Assembly: GCA_034231615.1 (NCBI GenBank)
Contig: CM067318.1
Span: 38,721,382-38,785,381 of the forward strand
DNA: 64,000 nucleotides
Source of the DNA: Meghimatium bilineatum
Taxonomy: Eukaryota; Mollusca; Gastropoda; Stylommatophora; Philomycidae
Direction of reading: 5' to 3'
Position 1 is the first letter of the stretch; the number at the start of each line of letters is the position of its first letter. The translations under genes were made by a program, and so were the position numbers. Positions 22,601 to 34,600 of this stretch are shown one piece after another. Below the pieces are notes generated by a model, which saw only the letters and a list, made by a program, of their open reading frames with translations, was not told where the DNA came from and did no database searches.

Positions 22601-25600
22601 TTAAAACCCTTCATTCCTACATATATACTCCCTGTTATGTTAAATCCCTTCATTCCTACATGTAGATTCCCTTGTTATGTTAAAACCCTTCATTCTTACA
22701 TACAGATTCCCTTGTTATGTTCTTGTCTCCCATTCATTTTGTTTCATGTCTCCATCACTTCAACTTTTGTGTAACAATTTATCATGAATATCTTTCCAGT
22801 ATTTGTGCTTTGATTTGTTTTGTGTGATCAGAGTCAGTTCTACCCTTTGTTAGTTGTATGCTGTGTTGCATTCTTGATTAACCTAGTTTTGTGTGTTGTG
22901 TTCTTCTGTGTGCTGTAAGCTACATCATTGAAAAAAAAGGGTTGAAAAGGCATAGAGGAATTATTTCAGTGTACTTGTGTTTCCCTATATATATATATAC
23001 TTCATCCATCTCAAAATTGTAACATGCTGTCTGTTGAGAGTATCACTAACAGCGTGCAACTCTAGATAACTCCAAGCAATAATCCACATGGATATCTGGA
23101 AAATAATCCACACAGTTGTCTGGAAAAACAATCCACATGGATATCTGGAATAATTCACTCTGTAAACAAAATGTTCATGAAAGGATTCAAAGCCATGACC
23201 TCTTGAGCACTAGGTGAACGACTTAACAGCTATGTTACATAGATCCCCAGTGTTTCATAAATCTTCATTACCCATTGTTGCCTGTCGGATCATAGTTTTT
23301 AAGCAGTTGTACCTGTTATCACTAAACATCGTGGAATCCTTGAGGAGAAACGGACAGAACAAGAAATACATTAATAACTGATATGCAATTAATAGCGAAC
23401 CGCTGGAGGTAACTTTGGAATATTGCACAAGATCAGATTGCCTTTAGAAGACTAGCTGGTGGACTATGCACCTGTTATTGATATTCACAGAAAATGGTTA
23501 AATGATAATCTCTCTATGCCTTCAATCATACAGTTGATCACTTTATTGTATCTCACTCGAGCATTGTCTTCCCTAGCATTGATTGGGGGAGGGAGACAAG
23601 AAGGGGGAGCAAAGAATAACAATACTGTTACCTGCCATGCATGTATTAGGAGTCAACTAAGGAGGTTTTGTGGGGTGTAGTTGGATGTTGCATCCAATAA
23701 AGGACCAAAGTGACCCAGAAGTCATTGCTGAAGTTGGATGTGTCAGGCCAAAAACTGCAGATATTTCAGCTGAACTGTAAACTATGAAGTAACACATTCT
23801 TTTCTATGGCTACATCCTGCTGATCTGCAGGAGTTTGAGAATGAAAGCAGAAGAGGGTTGATTATAGGGGGTTAGTTGATGGCCTAGTTTGTGATACAAA
23901 AAAATGGATAAAACAATAATTTCTCCTTTAAGCATACAATTGTGATCAGTTCTTACATCTGTTATTTAGCACAAACAATGTTCATATGAAGTGAATAAAA
24001 CTCAGAACAATGTTCATATGAAGTGAATAAAACTCAGAACAATGCATCTTCTGTTAATGACAGGTTACAGGAGATAATGTCCAATCCTTATGTCTCCTGG
24101 ACTTCACAAATAATGGTAAAAATGAGGTGAGTCTTGATATCTATTTTTTGTTGGTTATTCAAATTGTAATAATTTTTGTAAAAACGAGATATATACTCAG
24201 CCTCTTATCATATGTTCCAATCACACTCTAGCCAAAATGCAAGCGTGCCGTCTCAAACCCGCGATACCTGCTGCTGAATGACATTAGTGATTGAAAGGAC
24301 AAAAGAATTAAGCGCAGAATGTCATGGATGGCACAAGCTGAAAAGATAATTAGAGAGAGAATCACAGTCTTGAGCTTACCAACAGGAAAATAATGTAGCC
24401 AGATGGAATTTTTATAAAAAATAATCAATTATCTGTGTGGCAACTTGGGTCTGGATTTTCTAGTTCAGGGTGCATGGAATGGGGACACTGTCTTTTTTCC
24501 TGGGATGACGTAGGAGGCAACTAAGGAAATTTGGGGGATAGGTTAACAACATGATATATGTGAAGACAATCATTGAACTGCATGTCTTGTATCAAATTCT
24601 TACTTTTGTCTTCTATCAAATGATTCTCAATAACGACGGAGAGATACAGACCAGTGGACATTGCACGTTTGTCTTTATGAGGCAGCCTCTAAAGTAACAG
24701 GAATGTTAAGTTTATCATCACTGCAGATGGGTCAATAAATGTGACCACAAAATATTGAACTAGTTTACCCAGAAGTATATGCACTTCTGACAAAACATGA
24801 TAATCCTGAGATACTGCTACACTGGAATGCCTCCCTTTAAGGACTAAATGGTCATAACAGCCCAACAAGTTTGGGTGCCATCTCAGATACTTAGCTAGGT
24901 GGACCAGTACTTTTACTAGAAGGCTATGGACTGTCAAGATCTACTTGCTCACTGGTAAAGCGATTACTTCATCATCATCACTGGATAGTCAAATATGAGC
25001 AAATATATAGATTGAAATTGGGATCTCCATAGCGTAGTGGTTAAGCTGTTTGTCATGTGCTAAAGATGTCATGGGTTCGAATCCGGCTCGTGTTATCTTG
25101 TATACAAGGTGGATTTTTTCAGAGATCCCTGTGGATTATCACTTGAATCTACGGAGCTACGTGCTATGAGTGGTACTCTCGGCAGGTGGCGTGCCGCTTC
25201 ATTGAGTGATGGAGTATATATGGGAAACCTAGTACAGTGAAGTCAATCCTCTATGACTTTCAACACTTTGAACAGATTGAAATATATAAAAACTCTAATT
25301 CATAGGTGGATTACCAATTCTCAAATATGTTCATCTGGCAGCAAATAGACAAACGTGCTGGTTATCAAGAACCACTTTTGTGTGCTGCAGCAAATAGACG
25401 AATATGCTGGTTATCAAGAACCACTTGTGGTAGTAGGAGAAATGGCATAAACTTGTTTGGTTTGGACATGAAATGAAACATGACTCACTTTCTGAAAGTA
25501 TTTTGCAAGGAACAGTCAAGGGTGAAAGGAGACGAAGCAGTACAAGAAAATATGGATTGATAAAAGTGATGGTCTGGGCATGATTTTTTTACACTGCTTT

Positions 25601-28600
25601 GAAAGAATGGGGATAGAATTGTTTTAAGGATTTTTGTTTAAGCTGTTCTCTCCGGGTGTGACATCACTATGTCCCTGATGGGTTTTATTATTGTTATTGT
25701 TATTGTTATTGTTGTTGTTGTTAATTATTATTATTATTATTATTAACCCATTCTAGTTGCCATATTATGTCTGATGTATTAAAATGAGATTATTTTGTGA
25801 TAATTGTGTATAGCTGATTGTTGGATCTGAGGACTTTGATATCCGAGTCTTCCAAGAGGATGAGATCATCTCGGAAATGATGGAGACTGATGTGAGTATG
25901 AATCTCCTTTTTTACAGAATGTGAATGTTTTGTTGTGTATTCTCAAACTCCCACTGGTTCTCTCTTGTAGAAGGACATTCTCAAACTCCCACTGGTTCTC
26001 TCTTGTAGCTGTACTATAGTCCTACTAGATTTCCAGCCAGATATAGTTGAGAGAAGTGCTGTGCATTATGTCACTGTGTAAATTGTGCTAAGTATCTGAC
26101 ATATATCCATACTTTAACGGTTTTATCACATATGTTCAGTGTTTTACCACTTTTTCACTGGACTATGGACATCCATAACCATATCGCTAGTAGAACATCT
26201 GTGTATCACAACCTGTTCAACATCACTGCTTACACTGGCCCCTCTCACCAATCTAAGTGATAACCAAGTCAACGTTGCTTGACCTTGTGCTGAATGTTTT
26301 CTAATTAGAGAGTGCAGGGTGGACTTTTTGGCTGTGTGATAAAGGCTTTATGTCCTGGCTGTCATCACAATATGTACAGTTTGGGTTTCTAATTTTCCTT
26401 TAAAAAGAAAAAAAACCAGTCTTTACTGGAAGTTGAACCTTGGACTTATGGTTTTGAGGCCAATGTTCTAATTTCTTAGCCATGCACCATGCATTTATTA
26501 CCAGTGTGTTTATTGTTATTTACATTTATTACCAGTGTGTTTATTGTTATTTACATTTGTTACAAGTGTCTTTATTGTTATTTACATTTGTTACCATTGT
26601 TTATTGTTATTTACATTTGTTACCAGTGTGTTTAGTGTTATTTACATTTGTTACCAGTGTGTTTATTGTTATTTACATTTGTTACCAGTGTGTTTATTGT
26701 TATTTACATTTGTTACCATTGTTTATTGTTATTTACATTTGTTACCAGTGTGTTTAGTGTTATTTACATTTGTTACCATTGTTTATTGTTATTTACATTT
26801 GTTACCAGTGTGTTTAGTGTTATTTACATTTGTTACCATTGTTTATTGTTATTTACATTTGTTATCATTGTTTATTGTTATTTACATTTGTTACCAGTGT
26901 GTTTATTGTTATTTACATTTGTTACCAGTGTGTTTATTGTTATTTACATTTGTTACCAGTGTGTTTATTGTTATTTACATTTGTTACCAGTGTGTTTATT
27001 GTTATTTACATTTCCAGGTTATCATGACTCTGTGTCCAATGACAGGCACAAAGTTTGGTTATGGTCTGGCCAATGGTACAGTTGGAGTGTACGACAGAGC
27101 CACTCGAAACTGGAGGATAAAGGTGAGACTGAGATTATATAATGTTGAATTGATTCTTTTACTTTTTTCTTTCCTACATTTGCAAATATGTCTCTTGTAT
27201 AAACTGTTGTAGCTCATACAGAAAAGATGTTGTAGCTCATACAGAGAAACTATTGTTTCTCATACTGAGAAACTGTTGTAGTTTATACAGAGAAACTATT
27301 GTTGCTCATACAGAGAAACTATTGTAGCTCATACAGAGAAACTATTGTAGCTCATACAGAGAAACTATTGTAGCTCATACAGAGAAACTATTGTAGCTCA
27401 CACAGAGAAACTATTGTAGCTCATACAAAGAAAATGTTGTAGCTCATACAGAGAAACTATTGTAGCTCATACAGAGAAAATATTGTAGCTATTACAGAGA
27501 AACCAATCATACATTTTATATAGAAATAATAGGCAAGATAGCGTTTAAAAATTTTTTTTCTCAAAAATACACTTACCGATTTTCTGTTATAAATCCAGTC
27601 TAAAAATCGTCCAGTCTCAATTCTTGGATATGATCTGGATGTTGATGGAGTACCAGAACTTATAACTGGATGGAGCAATGGAAAGGTAGGTGATACAGTC
27701 ATTTATTATCATCTTGTATCATGCCAAGTGACATTTAAAACTCCTCTCATCAACTGAACCACTATAATCTACATTTTGTCACTTAAACCTACATTTAAAA
27801 CTCCTCTCATTAACTGTTTAAGAGATTTTTCTGGTTCAGTCCAATGCCAGCCGTTCCACGGTCTCCTGTCATAACTGGGAACTCAGTTCAATGCCGGCTG
27901 TTCAACAGTCTCCTGTCACAATTGGAAACTCCTGAGTCCTCGTTTTATTCACTTAACTTTCTATGGCAGACAATGATCTTACTTGCATGAGAGTGAATCT
28001 GGTCAGGCTTAGTTTGTTAGCAACTGGTGTCATAACCTATCTTCATGACATGGAATTGACCCTGTTGGGGTCAATGCAGATTTCATGGGTTTATATCTCT
28101 CTAACAGGAATAACCTCAGCAGACTTGCCCCTGTAGAAATTGTTAATAATGTTTTTTTTTACCAGCCTCATGTGTCTATTGTATTTGACATTGTTGATTG
28201 GTCAAAGTTTTTATTTTCAGGTGGACGCAAGGAATGATAGAACTGGTGGGGTCATCTTTAAAACTAATTTTAACCATGGAATTGCTGGAATTGTGGCGGT
28301 AAGAGACAAGTAATAGAGATAAATATTTGTTAAAAGTCAATTTTGTCATCATTTTATTATTTGTTGGTGGATATTATTTGTTGGTGGATATTATTTAGAT
28401 ATTGTTATTTATTGAGGACATGAGATTCCTTGTCACATGTTTTCCTGTTTTCATATGATTCCCTATCATATGATTCCCCTGTCACAAACACTTCTACAAA
28501 AACATGATTCCCTGTCACAAACAGTTCTACAAAAACATGATTCCCCTGTCACAAACAGTCCTACAAGGAATGTAAAGTTGGAAGGAGTAGAGTAATACAA

Positions 28601-31600
28601 ATAAAATCCTGGACTGAAACATCCAAAAAAATGGACAGATCAAAATCTACACCCATTTGTGTTGCTGAAGATAGAAATTGTTGGATAGCTGTGTGTCTTC
28701 ATGCATCCACTGAAAACCTTTGTAAGCGAAACTAGATTTAGGTGTACATATTCTGCATTTTTATAGATTCGTTACAATTGTCTAAGTGTTTATGGGGCCA
28801 GGAAGGGTAGATAACATATAGCAACACTGTGACCTGCTGTGTTTTTCGTACGAGGCAGCTACAGAAGTTTTATGCTGAAGTTGGCAGTCTCATGCCATAG
28901 AAGCGCAAAGAGGAACCTACAATCATGCTGAAGTCGAATGTGTTAGGCAGAAAGATGCAGATATCATGGCTCAACTGTAAACTATGAAATAACGCATTCC
29001 ATTCTCCAGATTACATCTTTCAAATCTGCAAGAGTTTGAGAACTAGCGCAGAAGAAGATGATTGCAATAATTATATTGGTTATTATTACTTTGTAGCCTG
29101 ACTACTCTATGATTACTTTGTAGGCTGACTACTCTATGGATGCAAATGTAACCACAAGCCAGTTTCTCTGTGTAACAGTGGATGGAGAAGGTAAGAATTA
29201 CCATTTGTACGTGTGGTCCTGGTTCAAATCCTCAATTTTATTGTTACTGGAAGGAAACATAGAAATATTAATATCTGATCATCCTGAGAAATTTTGTGTT
29301 AATTAAGTTGCCCTTTCAATCATATCCTGTGTAGAATATTGTTTGGTTAGAAATGGTATTATTCTACAGAATATTGAACTAATTAAAATACTATTGAACT
29401 AATTAAAATACTATTTAACTAATTAAAATACTATTGAACTAATTAAAATACTATTGAACTAATTAAAATACTATTCAACTAATTAAAATACTATTGAACT
29501 AATTAAAATACTATTGAATTTTGAGGAGTTCTAATAGAACCAATCATGTCACTAATACAGATGTGAGCGATCGCTAGCAAGTTTGAGCAAGTTGTGTTTG
29601 TTTTAGGTGACCCAGTTGCCATGTGGAAGTTGGATTTTTCTGGATAAAAATGTTCAGTTATTATAACCAAGCTATAAACCATGATACAGCTTATTCTATT
29701 TTTTCAGACAACATTCCCGAAACTAGCAGGAGTTTGAGAACAAATGCAGAAGAAGAAGAAGAAGGGACAGTTGTGTTGTATTAAATGTGTTTTTTGTTCT
29801 GGTTCTCAGTCAGGGGCTACGGTCCCGCCACAGGGGGCCCTGGAGCAAATCTTATGGATTCTAATGTGGAGCAGGACACTATCAGAGAACTGAGTCAAAG
29901 AAAACAGGTGAGTTGACTTTCTGTCATTGTGCTCTTGAGTATGGAATTAAATTCTCAGTGCATGTGGGACAAAATAATACTGACCTGTAAAATGTGTCTC
30001 AATATGAAGTACATTGGTTTCCATACAATGCATTGTGATTTCATGTTGGGAGAAACAAATGTGTACTAAAATATGATTATTTTCTGTTACTTTTTTTGCT
30101 GCACATTATAAATACATTTACCGATACTAATTCAAATTTTTTCTCTTAATCATGAACTTTGTCTAACTTCCAGCAACTATTCTAATGTTATCCCTTCATC
30201 ATGAACTGTGTCTAACTGCTAGAAACTATTCTAATGTTATCCCTTCATCATGAACTGTGTCTAACTTTCAGCAAATATTCTAATGTTATCCCTTCATCAT
30301 GAACTTTGTCTAACTGCCAGCAACTATTCTAATGTTATCCCTTCATCATGAACTGTGTCTAACTTTCAGCAAATATTCTAATGTTATCCCTTCATCATGA
30401 ACTGTGTCTAACTGCCAGCAACTATTCTAATGTTATCCCTTCATCATGAACTGTGTCTAACTGCCAGCAACTATTCTAATGTTATCCCTTCATCATGAAC
30501 TGTGTCTAACTGCCAGCAACTATTCTAATGTTATCCCTTCATCATGAACTGTGTCTAACTTTCAGCAAATATTCTAATGTTATCCCTTCATCATGAACTG
30601 TGTCTAACTGCCAGCAACTATTCTAATGTTATCCCTTCATCATGAACTGTGTCTAACTTTCAGCAAATATTCTAATGTTATCCCTTCATCATGAACTGTG
30701 TCTAACTGCCAGCAACTATTCTAATGTTATCCCTTCATCATGAACTGTGTCTAACTTTCAGCAAATATTCTAATGTTATCCCTTCATCATGAACTGTGTC
30801 TAACTGCCAGCAACTATTCTAATGTTATCCCTTCATCATGAACTGTGTCTAACTTTCAGCAACTATTCTAATGTTATCCCTTCATCATGAACTGTGTATA
30901 ACTGCCAGCAACTATTCTAATGTTATCCCTTCATCATGAACTGTGTCTAACTGCCAGCAACTATTCTAATGTTATCCCTTCATCATGAACTGTGTCTAAC
31001 TGCCAGCAACTATTCTAATGTTATCCCTTCATCATGAACTGTGTCTAACTTTCAGCAAATATTCTAATGTTATCCCTTCATCATGAACTGTGTCTAACTG
31101 CCAGCAACTATTCTAATGTTATCCCTTCATCATGAACTGTGTCTAACTTTCAGCAAATATTCTAATGTTATCCCTTCATCATGAACTGTGTCTAACTGCC
31201 AGCAACTATTCTAATGTTATCCCTTCATCATGAACTGTGTCTAACTTTCAGCAAATATTCTAATGTTATCCCTTCATCATGAACTGTGTCTAACTGCCAG
31301 CAACTATTCTAATGTTATCCCTTCATCATGAACTGTGTCTAACTTTCAGCAAATATTCTAATGTTATCCCTTCATCATGAACTTTGTCTAACTGCCAGCA
31401 ACTATTCTAATGTTATCCCTTCATCATGAACTGTGTCTAACTTTCAGCAAATATTCTAATGTTATCCCTTCATCATGAACTGTGTCTAACTGCCAGCAAC
31501 TATTCTAATGTTATCCCTTCATCATGAACTGTGTCTAACTGCCAGCAACTATTCTAATGTTATCCCTTCATCATGAACTGTGTCTAACTTTCAGCAAATA

Positions 31601-34600
31601 TTCTAATGTTATCCCTTCATCATGAACTGTGTCTAACTGCCAGCAACTATTCTAATGTTATCCCTTCATCATGAACTGTGTCTAACTTTCAGCAAATATT
31701 CTAATGTTATCCCTTCATCATGAACTGTGTCTAACTGCCAGCAACTATTCTAATGTTATCCCTTCATCATGAACTGTGTCTAACTTTCAGCAAATATTCT
31801 AATGTTATCCCTTCATCATGAACTGTGTCTAACTGCCAGCAACTATTCTAATGTTATCCCTTCATCATGAACTGTGTCTAACTTTCAGCAAATATTCTAA
31901 TGTTATCCCTTCATCATGAACTGTGTCTAACTGCCAGCAACTATTCTAATGTTATCCCTTCATCATGAACTGTGTCTAACTGCCAGCAACTATTCTAATG
32001 TTATCCCTTCATCATGAACTGTGTCTAACTTTCAGCAAATATTCTAATGTTATCCCTTCATCATGAACTGTGTCTAACTTTCAGCAAATATTCTAATGTT
32101 ATCCCTTCATCATGAACTGTGTCTAACTTTCAGCAAATATTCTAATGTTATCCCTTCATCATGAACTGTGTCTAACTGCCAGCAACTATTCTAATGTTAT
32201 CCCTTCATCATGAACTGTGTCTAACTTTCAGCAAATATTCGAATGTTATCCCTTCATCATGAACTGTGTCTAACTGCCAGCAACTATTCTAATGTTATCC
32301 CTTCATCATGAACTTTGTCTAACTGCCAGCAACTATTCTAATAAATAAATGCATGATTATTATTATTTTTTACATGCATCACATTCGTTCAGATTAATAA
32401 ACCTGCTATCCTGTGTTCTACCCGGAAAAAAAAACAACAACACAACTAGCAATTATTATGTCATCCACACTTTCCCACTAATGCATACTACAGAACCAGT
32501 GCACACCAGATTTAGATGCATTTGTAGGCCAATATTATTTTGTTCCACATGAACCATATTTTCTTTTGGAGAGACATAATTATTTCAACCATTGGCTCTA
32601 TTACACCTAGGTTATATTTGGATGTATGACCATAAGACAGCGCTGTATATACATTTTCTGAAAAATGTATAGGCCTATTATAATACAATTTTTATTGTAT
32701 TATTAAAAATACAATAAATACTATTTCATTTATGCCTTTGTCTTCTTCTTCTTGCCCACATCCAGGATATTCTGCTGTTATATGCTCTTGACAGGAGGTA
32801 ATCAGGCTCCATTTTCATTAAATGTCCAAAACATTTGATTCGTTGTCTCTTGATGTAGTCATTGGCTGGTGTAGTTCCTATGATTTCTCTGATGCCATAG
32901 ATTTGCATTCTATCCATTCTTGTGATGATAATGTTTCACAAACACCTCATCTCACATGCTGTAATCTTACTTTCTTGTGCTTTGAAAATGGTCCATGTTT
33001 GACATTGATGGCACAATGTTGGTATAAAATTGCTATCTATTAATGTGTGTTTAGTTATTATGCTGATGTTTGAATGTCTAAGTTGTGTTGTCAGTTGATA
33101 GAACTTTTGATATTTAGTCTCAATGTCTCTAGCTTTCCATCTTCTGTAAAAACACTTACCAAATATCTAAATTTTCCCCCTGTTTAAGTTTTTAATTTTT
33201 GATCAATATCAGTTTCTCATATTATTGTAACAATTTTTAACAGACCAAAAATTTGATTTCAGAATCTCATGATAGAGCTGAAAAATTATGCTGAAAATTC
33301 CAAACTGGCAATGTCTGCCGCTTCTTTTGGAGCAGATGGTGGTAGATCTGGACCAGGAAACCTTGGTAATTTACCATTTTCAGGATTAAGGGACTTACAG
33401 GTTAGTTTTTTTTTCCTTCTGTGGTTCAATACCATTAAATGGGACTACATTTTTTGCGACAAGCAGAACAAAATATATGACAAGGGATAAGCATATGTAA
33501 ACATGGCAGCCTATTGGACAGTCTAGATACATGTCGTGAATATCAGTTGGAGTGACTGAGCACCTACTGGACAGCCTACTGGACTACATTGTTTTGCGAC
33601 AAGCGGAACAAAATAAATGACAAAGGGTAGGCATATGTAAACATGACAGCCTACTGGACATTCTAGATACATGTCTTGAATATCAGTAAACATGACAGCC
33701 TACTGGACAGTCTAGATACATGTCTTGAATATCAGTAAACATGACAGCCTACTGGACAGTCTAGATACATGTCTTGAATATCAGTTGAAGTGACTGACCA
33801 CCTACTGGACAGTCTAGATACATGTCTTGAATATCAGTTGAAGTGACTGACCACCTACTGGACAGTCTAGATACATGTCTTGAATATCAGTTGAAGTGAC
33901 TGACCACCTACTGGACAGTCTAGATACATGTCTTGAATATCAGTTGAAGTGACTGACCACCTACTGGACAGTCTAGATACATGTCTTGAATATCAGTAAA
34001 CATGACAGCCTACTGGACAGTCTAGATACATGTCTTGAACATCTGTTGGAGTGACTGACCACCTACTGGACAGTCTAGATACATGTCTTGAACATCTGTT
34101 GGAGTGACTGAGCACCTACTGGACATCAGAGAGCAGGATTTCTCAAACTGATCATGCAGTGAGCATTGCCCACATGTAATAATGAGTGTGCCAGCACAAC
34201 AACATATAATGAGTGTGCCAGCACATTAACATATAATGAGTGGGAAAAGACATGAAAATAATGTTTTAGACATGTATCTAGACTGTCCTAGGTAGTCAGA
34301 CACTCAAACTGATGTTCAAGACATGTACCGATATCTAGACTGTCCAGTAGCTGTCATATTTACTGATGTTCAAGACATGTACCGATATCTAGACTGTCCA
34401 GTAGGCTGTCATATTTACTGATGTTCAAGACATGTACCGGTATCTAGACTGTCCAGTAGGCTGTCATATTTACTGATGTTCAAGACATGTACCGATATCT
34501 AGACTGTCCAGTAGGCTGTCATATTTACTGATGTTCAAGACATGTACCGATATCTAGACTGTCCAGTAGGCTGTCATATTTACTGATGTTCAAGACATGT

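Noticed and set aside
25021..25095. Functional tRNA gene
   Set aside because: A and B boxes are present, but the sequence does not form acceptor-stem pairing and continues into a SINE body.
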